DNA of 64,000 bases from Okapia johnstoni (GCA_024291935.2 CM044313.1:79979001-80043000), one strand, 5' to 3'; counted from the first letter of the stretch, positions 35,540 through 47,538 are shown. Made by a program: numbers and translations. The notes: generated by a model not told the origin, from the letters alone.

Positions 35540-36620
35540 TCAGATAAATCTGTTGAGAATATTTTCTCCCAGTCAGTAGGTTGTCTTTTCATCTTGTTGA
35601 TTGTTTCCTTCACCATTCAAAATCTTTTAAGTTTGGTTTTGTTTATTTTTGCTTTTGTTTCCCTTGCTTGAAAAGACACATCTAAAAAATATATATATAT
35701 TGTTAACGCCAATGTCAAAGAGCATACTGGAGTTTATGGCTTAAGATCTAACATTTAGGTCTTGAATCTATTTTGAGTTTATTTTTGTATTTGGTAAAAG
35801 AAAATGTTCTAGTTTGATATTTCTACTTGTAGCTGTCCAGTTTTCCCAATAGAACTTTTGAAGAGACTATCTTTTCCCTTTGTATATTCTTGTCTGCTTT
35901 GTTATAGATTAATTGACCATAGGTGTATGGGTTTATTTCTGGACTCTCCTTTCTAGTCCATTGATCTATGTGTCTGTTTTTGTGCTGGTACCATACTCTT
36001 TTGATTACTGTAGCTTTGCAGTATAGTCTGAAGTCAGGGCATGTGATACCTCCAGTTTTAAACATCTGTTAAGATTGCTTTGGCTATTTGGAATTGTGAT
36101 TCTGTACAAATTTTAGGGTTATTTGTTCTAGTTCTGTGAAAAACACCATGGATATTATGATAGTGTGTATATGTGTACTCAGTCATGTCTGACTCTTTGT
36201 GACCCCGTGGACTGTAGTCCACCAAACTCCTCTGTCCACGGGATTTTTCAGGCAAGAAATACTGGAAAGGATTGCCATTTCCTTCTCCAGGAGCTTTTCT
36301 TGACCCAGCGATTGAACTCGTGTCTCTTGTGTCTCCTGCATTGGCAAATAGATTCTTTACGACTTGCACCACCTGGGAAGCTCCATATTTTGATAGGATA
36401 TATATTAAATAAGTAGATTGCTTTGGGCAGTATGGACATATTAACTCTTTAAACTCATGAACATGATATATTTTTCCATTTATGTTTCTATCATCTTCAT
36501 CAGTGTCACATTTTTCATAGTACAGGTCTTTCACCTCCTCAGTTAAATTTATTCCTAAGTATTTAATTGTTTTTCATTCAATTGTACATGGGATTGTTTT
36601 CCTGGTTTCTCTTTCTGATA
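35540..36620 (-). mobile_element. Old L1 ORF2 3' part, antisense, split by a SINE
   Basis: The minus-strand frame at 35823-36065 reads [40 protein letters not shown] and [20 protein letters not shown]. These are landmarks of the L1 ORF2 C-terminal region downstream of the reverse transcriptase. Further upstream ORF2 text continues to about 36610. A Bov-tA at about 36160-36383 interrupts it. Frameshifts and stops are present. Confidence 0.85.
36160..36383 (-). mobile_element. Bov-tA SINE in the L1
   Basis: Antisense: the Bov-A body complement (CAGTCATGTCTGACTCTTTG), then the tRNA-head complement ending CACCACCTGGGAAGCTC. Near-duplicate flanks ATATTATGATAG and ATATTTTGATAG suggest the target site. 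Confidence 0.88.
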
Positions 36621-36629
36621 CTTAGGCTT

Positions 36630-37660
36630 TCTTCTGTATCACCTATTTGCTGTTAATTACTTCTAGTGTATTTTTTTTCATTTCAGTTATTGTATTCTTC
36701 AGTTCTGACATGTCCCTTTTTATATTTTCTATTCTTTGTTGAAGTTTCACTTTGTCTATTCTTTTCTCGAATTCAGTGAGCATTTTTATTCCTATTGCAT
36801 GAACTCTTCATTCCGTAAATTATTCATCTGTTTCAGCTGGTTTTTTTCTGGTGTTTTATCTTTTCTTTCATTTGGAACACTCTCTTCTTTCTTCTCCTTT
36901 TGTTTGACTTTTTCTGTTTGTCTCTATGCAACTATGCAAAACAGTTTCCTGTCCTGGTCTTGAAGGTGTTGTCCCTATGTGAATGTAACCTCACACAGTC
37001 TACCTGTGCCCGGTGGCTTTGGTGCAAAAGCTGAATTTGAAGTGAGGACAGGCTGTGTGTTCTCCCAGGGTGCACTGGAAGCTGACACCTCGGTGGGGCA
37101 TAAGGTTGGAGATGGAGGGGCTCTAGCCAGAGCCAGGTGTGAGCCAGGGCTTCTTTCAGGCTTGATGGCAGTTGGCACCCTAAAGGTGGAGGGGCTGGGG
37201 CCCAAGGGGCTGGAGTAAGAGCCCTGAATGAGTTGGGCTTCTGCTCACCACAATGGTGGTCTCAGCCTTGATGGGAGTAGGGCCAAAGCCCGAGGTGTTG
37301 GAACCACAAATTTCAGCTACTTCTGCTTTTCCCCAGGACAATGTTGGTCTCTGCCTTGTTTGGGGCCAGAGCCCCCCAGAGGCTAGAGCCAAAAATCTGA
37401 ACTAATTCCACTTCTCCCTGATGCAGCAGTAGTTGTCTTGGTCAGGAGTGGAGCTGAGGTCCAAGAGGCTAAATCTGCAAATCTAAGCCAGCTCCACTTA
37501 TCCTCAGCATGATAGTGATCTCCCCCTTGGCTGGGAGTAGTGCCAGACCAGAAGAGGCTGGAGCAGGAGCCTGGTATGGGCTGGGAGAAAAACTGAGGTG
37601 ATCCTGGCAGGCTGATCAGAGTACCAGGCAGTTTTTAACCTGCTGCTTCTTCTCTGGAAC
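36630..37660 (-). mobile_element. L1 5' end with monomer-like GC-richer repeats, antisense
   Basis: The plus-strand T-rich phrase TTTCATTTCAGTTATTGTAT (36679) marks antisense old-L1 5' text. It is followed at 36975-37640 by GC-richer sequence in which a phrase of the type GTTGGTCTCTGCCTTG...GGGGCCAGAGCC...AGAGGCT recurs about every 105-115 bases (near 37180, 37255, 37345, 37460 and 37520). Adjoining ORF2 3' sequence directly implies loss of the element's middle. The open frames here (36979-37218, 36975-37205) are by-products. Confidence 0.5.
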
Positions 37661-37736
37661 TGGAAACAAGCAAGGTTGTCTGCAAGTTCATAAGGAGCAG
37701 AGTCTCAGTTTCCTAGAGCTCCCTGGAACTCTGCTG

Positions 37737-37866
37737 CAGAAGGAAATGGCAACCCACTCCAGTATTCTTGCCTGGAGAATCTCAGGAACAGTGGAGCCTG
37801 GTGGGCTGCCGTCTATGGGATCGCACAGAGTCGGACACGACTGAAGCGACTTAGACGAAGAAGAAG
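37737..37866 (+). mobile_element. Bov-A monomer (half Bov-A2)
   Basis: One Bov-A unit of the second-monomer type (GTGGGCTGCCGTCTATGGGA) ending CGACTTAGACGAAGAAGAAG. Confidence 0.88.
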
Positions 37867-37869
37867 TGA

Positions 37870-38202
37870 CCAAACTTATTTGCTAGTAATTTTCTCTGAT
37901 TAATCTATCATTTACACATTGTGGTATGTTCCTCTCAGATAGGAGAGGAATTTTTCACCTTTGGGTACACAAAATGAGGAGAATCAGAAGCTCCAGTAAG
38001 ACCTCAGGGACACCAATAACTGTAAAATCAGTGATTCAACATGGCTAGAGTACTTACCACAAGGCATAGACCTTTACAGCATCCACATAGGTCCCCAAAT
38101 GAAAAGATACACGGTGAGTATGTGCAAAGAGCACTTCAGAGCCACTGGCCTATAAGAATGTGAAAGTAAGAGAAGTAAATTGTATGCCACCTTATACAAG
38201 GT
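37870..38202. other. Unique sequence
   Basis: Nothing recognised. Confidence 0.35.
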
Positions 38203-38945
38203 GTGTTAGTTTCCTAGGGTTGTCATCATAAAATACCAAAAATGGGGTGACTTACAACACACATTTACTGTCTCACAGTCCTGCAGGCTAGAGGTCTGAA
38301 ATCAAGATGCTGGCAGGACCGTGCTCCCTCTAAAGACTCCAGAGGAGAATTCTCCTTTGCCTCTTCTATTTGCTGGCAATGAATGGTTTTCTTTGGCTTG
38401 TCAATGCATCACTCCAGTCACATGGCTGTCTTCTCTCTGTGTGTCTTTAATTGTCTTCCCTCTGTGCGTGTTTGTCTCTGTGTTCAAATGTCCCTGTTTT
38501 TTTGGGGGGGAGAGGTAAATTGGAAGGTTGGGATTAACATATACATACAACTACATATAAAATAAGTAACCAACAAGGACCTATTATATAGCACAGGGAA
38601 CTCTACTCATAATCTAATGAGTTATGAGTAGAACTCTATTTCATAACCTAAATGAAAAAAGAATGTGAAAAAGAATAGACTACATGTATATATTTAACTG
38701 AATTACTTTGCTGTACACCTGAAATTAACATAAAATTGTGATCAGCCATATTCCAATATATAATAAAAATGAAATTTTAAAAGTCTCCTTTTTATAGGGA
38801 CACCAGACATACTGATTAGGACCCACCCTAATGACCTCATGTTAACTAGATGACCTCTATAAAGACCCTATTTCCACATAAAGTCATATTCTGGGGTCCC
38901 AGGGGTTAGAATGTTCTCTTCAGAGGACATAGTTCAACCCATAAC
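38203..38945 (-). mobile_element. MLT1-type LTR (ERVL-MaLR), interrupted by L1
   Basis: Antisense LTR. The left part is 38203-38500 (TTAGTTTCCTAGGGTTGTCA, CTCACAGTCCTGCAGGCTAG). The right part is 38787-38945 (AGGACCCACCCTAATGACCT, ATTTCCACATAAAGTCATAT). An L1 3' end at about 38505-38786 separates them. Confidence 0.75.
38505..38786 (+). mobile_element. L1 3' end inside the MLT1 LTR
   Basis: L1 3'-UTR phrases GACCTATTATATAGCACAGG and TTACTTTGCTGTACACCTGA, ending in an AATAAAAATGAAATTTTAAAA tail region. An internal ACTCATAATCTAATGAGTTA-type short palindrome is present at about 38605-38628. Confidence 0.75.
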
Positions 38946-39149
38946 ACTAGGTTAGACTGAAGGTTGTTGACACTGAAAGCTGTAACCTGGGTTACCCAAT
39001 CAGAGAGGGATAGGATAGGACTGCCGGATTTAGAAGAAAAAAGATGTTTGGTTAAATGTGAATTGTAGATCAATGATGCATAATTTCTAGTAGGAGTATG
39101 TCCCAAATATTTTATGAGACATACTTATGTTAAAAATGTATCATCAGTT

Positions 39150-39605
39150 GTAATGAGGTGGATCAAACTGGAGCCTATTATACAGAGTGAAATAAGCCAG
39201 AAAGAAAAACACCAATACAGTATACTAACACATATATACGGTATTTAGTCAATCGGTAAAGATAACCCTGTATGTGAGACTTCAAAAGAGACACAGATAA
39301 ATAGAACAGTATTATGGACTCTTTGGGAGAGGGCGAGGGTGGGATGATATGGGAGAATGGCATGGAAGCATGTAAATTATCATATGTGAAACGAATCGCC
39401 AGTCCAGGTTCAATGCATGATACAGGGTGCTCGGGGCTGGTGCACCAGGATGACCCAGAGGGATGGGATGGGGAGGGAGGTGGAAGGGGGTTCTGGAAGG
39501 GGAAAACATGTACACCCATGGTGGATTCATGCCAATGTATGGCAAAACAAATACAATATTGTAAAGTTAAAAAATAGAAAATAAACTGATTAAAAAAAAT
39601 TTTTT
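39150..39605 (+). mobile_element. L1 3' end (ruminant type)
   Basis: It begins in ORF2-end text (GAGTGAAATAAGCCAGAAAG), includes GGGATGGGATGGGGAGGGAG and the 3' phrase AATATTGTAAAGTTAAAAAA, and ends in an A-rich tail. Diverged from the 47-kb copy. Confidence 0.85.
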
Positions 39606-39631
39606 TTAATGTATTGGTTGTTTATATGAAA

Positions 39632-39980
39632 CTTAGTGACAGATTTTATTTTCTTTGGTTCCAAAATCACTGCAGACTGTGACTGGAGCCATGAAATTAA
39701 AAGACACTTGTTCTTTGGAAGAAAAGCTATGACAAACCTAGACAGCATATTAAAGAGCAGAGACATTACTTTGTCGACAAAGGTCCCATCGAGTCAAAGC
39801 TATAGGTTTTCCGGTAGTCATGTATGCATGTGAGGGTTGGACCATAATGAACAACTGAGTGCTGAAGAATTGATGCTTTCAAATTATGATGCTGGAAAAG
39901 GCTCTTGAGAGTCCCTTGGACTGCCAGGAGATCAAGCCAGTCAATCCTAAAGGAAATTAACCCTAAATACTCATTATAAC
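39632..39980 (+). mobile_element. BovB fragment (internal, both ends lost)
   Basis: Sense BovB from TGACAGATTTTATTTTCTTT to CCTAAAGGAAATTAACCCTA. The GTTCA-type tail is missing. The frame (39636-39833) reads FFGSKITADCDWSHEIKRHL and then breaks. Confidence 0.88.
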
Positions 39981-40167
39981 TGGGTGTCCTTTGTTTTATC
40001 CGGTAATCCTAAAATAGGCTCTTGCGAGCCCTTCTTCTGATAGCTTCTAGGTTCCTCTCATCCACCCCATCAAGATACAAGAAGAAATGGCTATACCTGC
40101 AAAGAACCTGCACTAGCAGTTCTGAACCTTGAGTTCTGAGCACCCAATATACTATATAGGTGGTTTT

Positions 40168-40425
40168 GGTTATTTTTTAATTTATTCATTTTTAATTAAA
40201 GGATAATTGCTTTACAATATTGTGTTGGTTTCTGCCATACATCAATATGAATCAGTGATAGATAGGTATACATATGTCCCCTCCCTCTTGAAATTCTTGA
40301 ACCTGCCACCCCATCCAATCCCTCTAGGTTGTCACAGAGCCCTGGTTTGAGTTCCCTGAGACATACAGCAAATTCCCACCGGCTATCAATTTTACGTATG
40401 GTAGCATATATGTTTCCATGCTATA
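40168..40425 (-). mobile_element. L1 3' end, antisense
   Basis: The plus strand reads TTAAAGGATAATTGCTTTAC and TTCTGCCATACATCAATATG, then CCTGAGACATACAGCAAATT. An older relative of the ruminant L1 3'-UTR. Confidence 0.75.
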
Positions 40426-40429
40426 TATA

Positions 40430-41782
40430 AGTGTTTGACTTAATCAAAGCACTTAACAACTCTAAGACTCTGTTTCATTATCAGTTAAAAACAGATATAA
40501 GAATATCTTTCCTATTGACCTTCTATTATTGCTGTGATGCTAAAACAAGAAAAATGAAGCGAAGATACTTCCCAAATACATAAACGCTATCATGGTAGAA
40601 AGTTGTTGTTTTTATAGCTTTGGATTTAGGAGCTTGAAGTTCTGCCTTATTTCTTACTCAGAAAACCAATTGAAATCAGCAGATAGAGCGTGGATACCTC
40701 CACATCTTACCTTTCATAAATTAAGGGCCTCCTTGAACCATTGCCCTGGCTTCAGTGCTTTACAGTAAAGGATTAAAGAATTGGAATGAAAAATGTTGGC
40801 CATAAAAGTGGCCCCGTGAGTTGTTGACCGGTCCATTTTACTTTCAGACCTCTGACCTGAAACATAAAAATGTACTTCCATACAACACTTTAGTACTGCT
40901 CATTTTCTGGAGAAGGAATTAATGTTTGTGTACCTGTAGGCAAAAAGTCACTTTCTAAATTCAGAGAAAATTTTAATAAAAAAAAAAAAAGGAGGAGAAA
41001 AGAGAGGCCCTAAAATGCTGAGTGTTGAGATCACAGCCTTTCATGAACACTATGCAACCGATTTTGGAGAAAATTTTCAAATAAGAACTGGAATAATTAC
41101 CCACACTGGCTAAATAAACACCCAATGTGGTCGCTATAAAAATGAAAATCCATCATTTCTGTGTTGACTCTAAGGGCCCATAATTAAGTAGGCTTGGCAG
41201 CTGTTTTAAATCCATGCACCTAAGAAGGAAAATTACATGCTTTATCCAGTAAGGGGATTGTGGTTTGTATTTTAAATTTCGTCTCCAAGGGATTATTTTT
41301 ACCAGTAGGTGAAAGATTTTTCTTTACCTGTTTGAAGCAAAGTGCTCTTGTCAGAGAAATATCATGAAGTGAGGATGAATTTTCAGTATGAAATTTAGTA
41401 TTGCAATGAAGTTTCATTACAGTAGATTGCTGCAACCTCTGTAGCATTTCAAGATATTTACCGTTCTATTTTTCTCAAATGTACTCTCGTTAGTATAAAC
41501 TACATAAGGGCATCGATGTAGTGTCATTACTTCATTTGGGCGTATAAGTGTGTTACCGTCAAGTGTTAAAGCAATTGACTTTTTTGTTGTTGTTTTTATG
41601 AAATCTTTTATTTTACAATGATCTTCTGCTTCCTGCAAGACTGCTGTATACTATGAACAACATGCGTGGTCTACACCTCTTGTAGGTATACTGGTAGACT
41701 GGACGAAGAATAAATTCTGTGAAACTGCCAAGGAGAACAGGGTTAAAATATTTATGTTGCCTAGAGTAAACACCTCTTGCTT
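40430..41782. other. Unique sequence
   Basis: No gene or repeat family recognised. An A run of 13 is at 40980-40992. Confidence 0.35.
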
Positions 41783-41800
41783 TTACAAGGACTTTATTTT

Positions 41801-42072
41801 ATTTTTTTATAAATTTATTTATTTTAGTTGGGGGCTAATTACTTTACAATATTGTAGTAGTTTTTGCCATACATTGACATGAATCAGCCATGGGTTTACA
41901 TGTGTTCCCCATCCTGAACCCCCCTCCCACCTCCCTCCCCACACCGAGGAAACCAGAATTGAAAGAGACGCGTGTACCCCAATGCTCATCGCAGCACTGT
42001 TTACAATAGCCAGGACATGGAAGCAACCTAGATGTCCATCAGCAGACAAATGGATAAGGAAGCTGTGGTACA
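41801..42072 (-). mobile_element. L1 3' end with inverted 5' segment (twin-priming type)
   Basis: 41801 to ~41944 is antisense ruminant L1 3'-UTR (TTAGTTGGGGGCTAATTACT). From ~41946 to 42072 the text is sense L1 ORF2 end: AACCAGAATTGAAAGAGACG, then CAGCACTGTTTACAATAGCC and GACATGGAAGCAACCTAGAT. The whole unit lies between 18-base duplications with two mismatches (TTACAAGGACTTTATTTT at 41783-41800; TTACAGGGACTTTAATTT at 42073-42090), so it is a single insertion. Confidence 0.88.
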
Positions 42073-42229
42073 TTACAGGGACTTTAATTTGTAAGTAATA
42101 TTTACCTCTTTAATCTTATGTTCAATTTAGAACATAGCCTCGAGACACTGGCCTTTTATGGTAGTCAGTGACTTTATGATAACCAGTGATTTTTTTTTCC
42201 CCCCCAAAGGGTCACATCGTTAGAGAGGA

Positions 42230-42868
42230 GTATAGCTAAAGAGATGGGGAATCAGCCTGTTCATCTTGCTGAAAGGATTTGGGAGTAGGAATAAACGGGC
42301 CCGCACTATTCTGTCTATCTCACCACGGGAGTCGAGCTTCCCAGAAGAAAAAATGACAAGGAAATGAGAAAGTCAGTTACTAGGCAGGTTGATAAGAAGT
42401 CTGGGGTCCCTGAGGCGGAGAAAGGGGTCTGGGGCTCTCAAGGAGGAGACAGGCATCTGGAATTCTCAAGGAGGAGTACAGGACAAACTTTTTTCTACAT
42501 TCCTTAGTAAGAATTATATAATAACAATGTATCCTGGTTGAGGACATTTTCTCCTTCTTGAAAACCTTCTGAATAAACCTGTTATCTTAAAATGTATATT
42601 GTGGGAGTGGGTCTGATAAAATTTTTACAACCTTGAGACCTTCTTTTGATTTATTGTAATAACCAATTGAAAAATTATATAGTTCCCTTGCTAAGACTAG
42701 TGAGAGGGGCACTCTCCATCCCCCTTCTGATGTCTATGTCAGAAGCTTTCTCTTGTCTCTTTTTCACTTTAATAAAACTCTGCCACACAAAAGCTCTTGA
42801 GTGAGCAAGCCTGGTCCCTGGTCCCGAAGCTAAATCTTTGGAGATCACAGATCCGACATTGTTCACCG
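42230..42868 (+). mobile_element. ERV1-type LTR, probably solo
   Basis: Forward LTR of a gammaretrovirus-like ruminant ERV. A short repeated block CTCAAGGAGGAG occurs at 42437 and again at 42465. The U3/R end has TTAATAAAACTCTGCCACAC (polyadenylation signal) and the U5 end has CTTGAGTGAGCAAGCCTGGT and GATCCGACATTGTTCACC. No internal region or second LTR is adjacent. The left boundary is uncertain. Confidence 0.55.
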
Positions 42869-43309
42869 TAAGCTGTCAGTAAGATGACATCTGCTGAGCA
42901 GACCTGCCATGCAAACACATCCACTGATTAGCCTGGCAAGTGTCCATCATCTGAGAGTCCCAAGCATCCCGTGCACAAGCCCCAGGTTCTCATTACTGGT
43001 CAGTGTACACTGTACAGGACCTTGAATTGTCTTTCAGAGTAGTCTGAATCTGGATTTCCCTCAATGGGGAGTATCTGAAGGCTTTTAAGGTTTAGAAAGA
43101 CTTTATTTTTAGATGTGCAAGTCTTTGGACAGATGAGTATGTGTTAGGCCACAACCATACTAGGCTTTAGGACTAAGCAAAGTTTGTTTACTACTCGATC
43201 GCCCTACCTTTCTGGAAATCAATCATAACTACTTTCCCTTTGCTGTACTTGCACTTGCTAACTATTTTGTACCTTTGTAAAATGGAAATCAAATAAAACA
43301 AAACTTTAA

Positions 43310-43425
43310 AAAGCACTTTCATGGTAATTTCAAATCTCTCATCCCCATTTTATAGCTGAGGGACATATGCCTCAAAGAGATGGTGTGACTTTCCCAGAAT
43401 CCCACAGTGAGTAAATCTTTGTAAA
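43310..43425 (+). repeat. MIR-like remnant
   Basis: It reads CATCCCCATTTTATAGCTGA and CTTTCCCAGAATCCCACAGT, the MIR 3' core. Confidence 0.6.
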
Positions 43426-43434
43426 GTGCCATAT

Positions 43435-43600
43435 ATCAATTATTCCTTCACTGAAGACTATTGATGAGAACCTACTAAGTGCCAGGCAATATGGTAGGTG
43501 CTGGAATCGATTGGTGATCAATCAAGAAATAAGATGTACATGGTCCCCACTCTCCTAGAGCCTATGGTCTGTGAAGGGAAACAGTTAAGTGAGCAATAGC
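43435..43600 (+). repeat. L2-like remnant
   Basis: It reads CCTACTAAGTGCCAGGCAAT, ATGGTCCCCACTCTCCTAGA and GCCTATGGTCTGTGAAG, typical of decayed LINE2 3' text. Confidence 0.55.
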
Positions 43601-43679
43601 AACACTGCATGATGAGTACTGTCCTAAGTGAGGCCAAGGGTACTGCTGAGAGGTTGTGAAGGGCCCCATATCACCACCA

Positions 43680-43830
43680 TCTCAAATGAACTATAGAGAG
43701 CTCTTACTGCACGCCAGGCACTGTGTCATCACTTTGCAGATATTATCTTTCTTAATATTCACCTCAGCTTGATAGATGAGAAAAGTGAGACATGGATAGG
43801 TGATCTAACCTACTTAAGTCACAGAGAAAG
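43680..43830 (+). repeat. MIR-like remnant
   Basis: It reads CTTACTGCACGCCAGGCACT, TTGATAGATGAGAAAAGTGA and GTGATCTAACCTACTTAAGT. Confidence 0.65.
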
Positions 43831-43834
43831 GTAG

Positions 43835-46400
43835 AGCCCAAATTCCACCAGAAAGTCTGATCCAAGTCCACACACAAAGAACTCCACTTTTATCACCAAT
43901 TATAATCTTCCTGAGGGAAAAGATTAGGATATTTTGGCTAGCAAAGTAACCCCGAGTTTTGTCTAGTGAGGCAGAAAGGACAGAGAAACCAACAAAGTTA
44001 AGTTTGTATGCCAGAGCATAGAAATTCTTTTCGTGGTCCAATTGACCCACAGTTGAATCAAAGGATTTGGCTACCATGTTCATCTCTGCTATATAGAAAG
44101 CAGGGTTTTCATCTTTTGTAAATCAATCAGGAAGACGGAAATTACCAAATGATATCAGTATGACCACAGAGGACTTAACTGACATGGCCTTTGAGTTTTG
44201 TTGCTGGAAAAACATCTAAACTTCAACCCTCTAGAAGACAGGTCCAGGGTCAAGCTTGTTATGGTACATGGAATGACATATTTTCTCATTTTTTTCCCCA
44301 GCCTCTCCTGAATTTCCTTTTTCACAGTTTTTTAAAACATCCATCTGGGCACAATTAACAAGTTTCCCATTATCATTGGTATGCTTTTATATCAGGTAAA
44401 ACCATGTTTTCTTTGATTTGGTGGCCTATATTTCTTTTCTGGATACTAACTATGAATCTAAAATATTACTAGCAATCAAAAGTTAAAGACAAGTGGCAAA
44501 AGTGTTTCAACAAGTGTAGCACCATTTTGTTTTGTTTGGCTTTACAGTTTGAAAAAGGAAACTGCATTGCTTTTGAAAATAATTGTGAAATTCTAAACCA
44601 TGCCATTTCTATTTTGGGCTTCAGTTGAAACTATCTGTGGCAGTTGGTTCACACAAAATCCTGTCTTTAATCAGACTCAATCTATGTAGAATATTTATCC
44701 TGTTTCCAACAATGTATAGGATGGAAAACTAGGACAGTGAAATTACTGTGAACTATAACACTTTAACTGAATATATTCAACATGTGTTCTAGCTGTTTGC
44801 CTTCTTTTTTCTTACATACACCACAAATCACATATTTATTCTTTTAATGTCAATCTAATCTGTCTGTTAAAGAAAAACTTAATCTTCACGCAGATTTTTT
44901 TTAATGTTTATTACCTCATCAGTTGTTAGAATAACTGACAAACAGCCTAGCTTCCCATTATGACAAATATCTGAAGTGACTCTCTATTATTACTCTCCAT
45001 GCAAAATTTTTACACTGACAAGGTCATTACTCATTTTGATTATTGCCTTCAGATCAACTTCTGCTCGTTTTTTGTTGTTATTTTTTTTCCCCAAAGATTT
45101 GCAACTTTTTCAAGATTTATACTTTTAAGAACTCTATTCTACAAACTAAAAATTTCAGAAGACTAAAATTAATTTTTACAATAGTTACCAGTGCTGAATA
45201 AAGTACATAACTCCAACAAAACAGCTATCCTAAAATAGCTTATAATTGGGGTATATAATGTGAATTTTTGAAATAACATCTTAAAGGCATATGCTTTCAC
45301 TTTTTCATCAAGGAGGTGAAAATCCCCTTGGTAGAGCAGCTTGTCCTTGATTATGTCAGGTCTAGAGGGTAAACATGGAGGGAACATTCAAAGTCGAATG
45401 AAGAGCTGAGTGATAGGAGATAGTAAGAGTTTATTAAGAGAATAAGCATATTATAAAAATAGAACTGTTGGCAGAACAAGAGAAAGATAAGAAAACAAAT
45501 GGATTGATAATAAGGAAAAAATAGCTACACCTTGGGGCGTGCTTGTTATACATCAGCCATTGTTCTGGGATGTTCATATATTTCAACTCAATCAAATACC
45601 AGCTTAGGAAAATCAGAAAACTGTTCAGTTTAAGCTGCAAATGGAGAAGATGTTGAAACATCAAGAAGGAAGTGAGAACTTCAAGAGAGTCACCACCATG
45701 AAGCAAAGGTAAATGAACATGAGGAAATAAGCAGAGGCAAGTGGAGGGTGGGAAGAGGACAGGAAGGTGATGAGTGACAGGAAGTGACTGAAAATAAGAA
45801 AGTCAAAGGATTCATCCTTCGAAAATGGAGACAGAAACCTCAAGAAGAGTGAGTAGTTAGAAGCACAACTTTCAGGCCAAGGCGCCAGTGTTCCTTTATT
45901 TCATTAAACTGTATTACAAAGTCTTTCCCTGTCCTCTCAACATGGCAGGTGTTGTTTTCAGTTGGCAGGATGCCCATGGTAAATGACCCCTGTTGCCAGT
46001 CTGCAGGCCCTGCTTTCTCAGGAACTGAGCCTTGGAAGCAGAAGGACAGGAGACAGGCCACCCACAGCCAGTGCTGTCAGGGGTTCGGAAGCTGGACATT
46101 GCAGCCAGTTAAAAATGCTCATTCCCATCTTCCAGCTGCAAATCCTCTCTGACCTCTGTCCTGAAAGAGTTAGCATTAACTGGTAAATTGAATACAATTT
46201 GTTGAGTAGGAAGAGGGCAGAAGAGGGAAACAAGCAGAAGATCCCAGTTCTAAAGTCTGGGTGGCCTTGGGTAAATCTTTCCTCCTTTCTGGTCCTTTGC
46301 TTCTATCAGACTTCAGGCACTGGCACAGCTCTTCTCAGAGGTCCACTCCAGCCCTAATGTGAATTTGGGAAGGAATCTGATGCAAGGGATGTAAACCTGT
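43835..46400. other. Unique sequence, no gene recognised
   Basis: About 2.5 kb. Overlapping short frames at 45840-46233 on both strands are a GC-richer patch without known domains. A faint MIR-like phrase is at 46240-46320. Otherwise AT-rich and featureless. Confidence 0.35.
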
Positions 46401-46403
46401 GGA

Positions 46404-46606
46404 TGCTAAGTCATTTTAGCTGTGTCAATTCTTCCTGACTCCATGGACTGTAGCCCACGAGGCTCCTCTGTTCATGGGATTCTCCAGGCAGGAATACTGG
46501 AGTGGGTTGCCATGTCCTCCAAGGGAATCTTCCTGACCCAGTGATCCAACCTGTTCCTGTTACATCTCCTGCATTGGCAGGTAGGTTCTTTACCACTAAT
46601 AAATAC
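46404..46606 (-). mobile_element. Bov-tA SINE, antisense
   Basis: The plus strand reads CCATGGACTGTAGCCCACGA and TTGCCATGTCCTCCAAGGGA, then the tRNA-head complement CTCCTGCATTGGCAGGTAGG. Confidence 0.88.
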
Positions 46607-47079
46607 AAGTTGCTATTACTGATTCATTTGATAATGAAATTCTAAATTCTCAATCAGTAGCACGTTAGCTCAAACTCTGGAGTATGGTCAACTCTGGTCA
46701 ACTCCAGCAGTGTGAGATGACTCACCCCAAACAAATGATTTCCAAGCAGGGACAGACAGGCCTATTTGTGTCATCTCAGCGATGCTCAGGATAAGTACAC
46801 AGGACAGATTCCCATCATCATCAGATGCTCCCAGATCAGCATATTCTAGCAATTAGCCACAGCAGAGCCATTTGTCTTAATTAACTTAAAGTCTGTTAGC
46901 TGAAGCCTGATTAAACATTACCAATTACTTGGAAAAACAATTTAAAAAGTCATTCCACAATGCCATCTTGTCATTGCAGAACGTTTTAATAAGCTGGCCT
47001 TACAAAGTATGGGCAATCTTTTCCTCAAGTGTGTATTGCCTTCAGAGAGAGCTAATGTTCTCATTTAAAATAACATCTT

Positions 47080-47509
47080 AGTGAAGTGAGCCAGAAAGAA
47101 AAGCACCAATACAGTATACTAATGCATGTATATGGAATTTGAAAGATGGTAATGGTAACCCTATATATGAGACAGAATAAGAGACACAGATGCATAGAAC
47201 AGTCCTGTGGACTCTGAGGGAGAAGGTGAGGGTTGGACGTTCTGGGACAATAACATTGAAACATGTATATTGTCATATGTGAAGCAGAACACCATTCCAT
47301 GTTCTATGCATGGGACGGATGCTCAGGGATGGAGCGTTGGGATGACACTGAGGGATGGGAGGGGGAGGGAGGTGGGAGGAGGGTTTGGGAGGGGGAGCAC
47401 ATGTGAATCCATGGCTGATTCATGTCGATGTATGGCAAAAACTACTACAATATTGTAAAGTAATTAGCCCCCAACTAAAATTAAAAAAATAAAAAATAAA
47501 AAAATAAAA

Positions 47510-47538
<29 letters not shown>
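47080..47538 (+). mobile_element. L1 3' end (ruminant type) with TSD
   Basis: A 5'-truncated L1 with a patterned A-rich tail (AATAA and AAATA units, 47480-47538). It is bounded by exact AAAATAACATCTT at 47067-47079 and 47539-47551. Confidence 0.94.

Noticed and set aside
36979..37218. GC-richer open frames on both strands as a gene
   Set aside because: They fall in imperfect tandem repeats at an L1 5' end and frames are open on both strands through composition only.
45840..46233. Cluster of overlapping frames on both strands as a coding exon
   Set aside because: Several mutually exclusive frames of similar length, no conserved motif and no clear splice signals; unresolved unique DNA.
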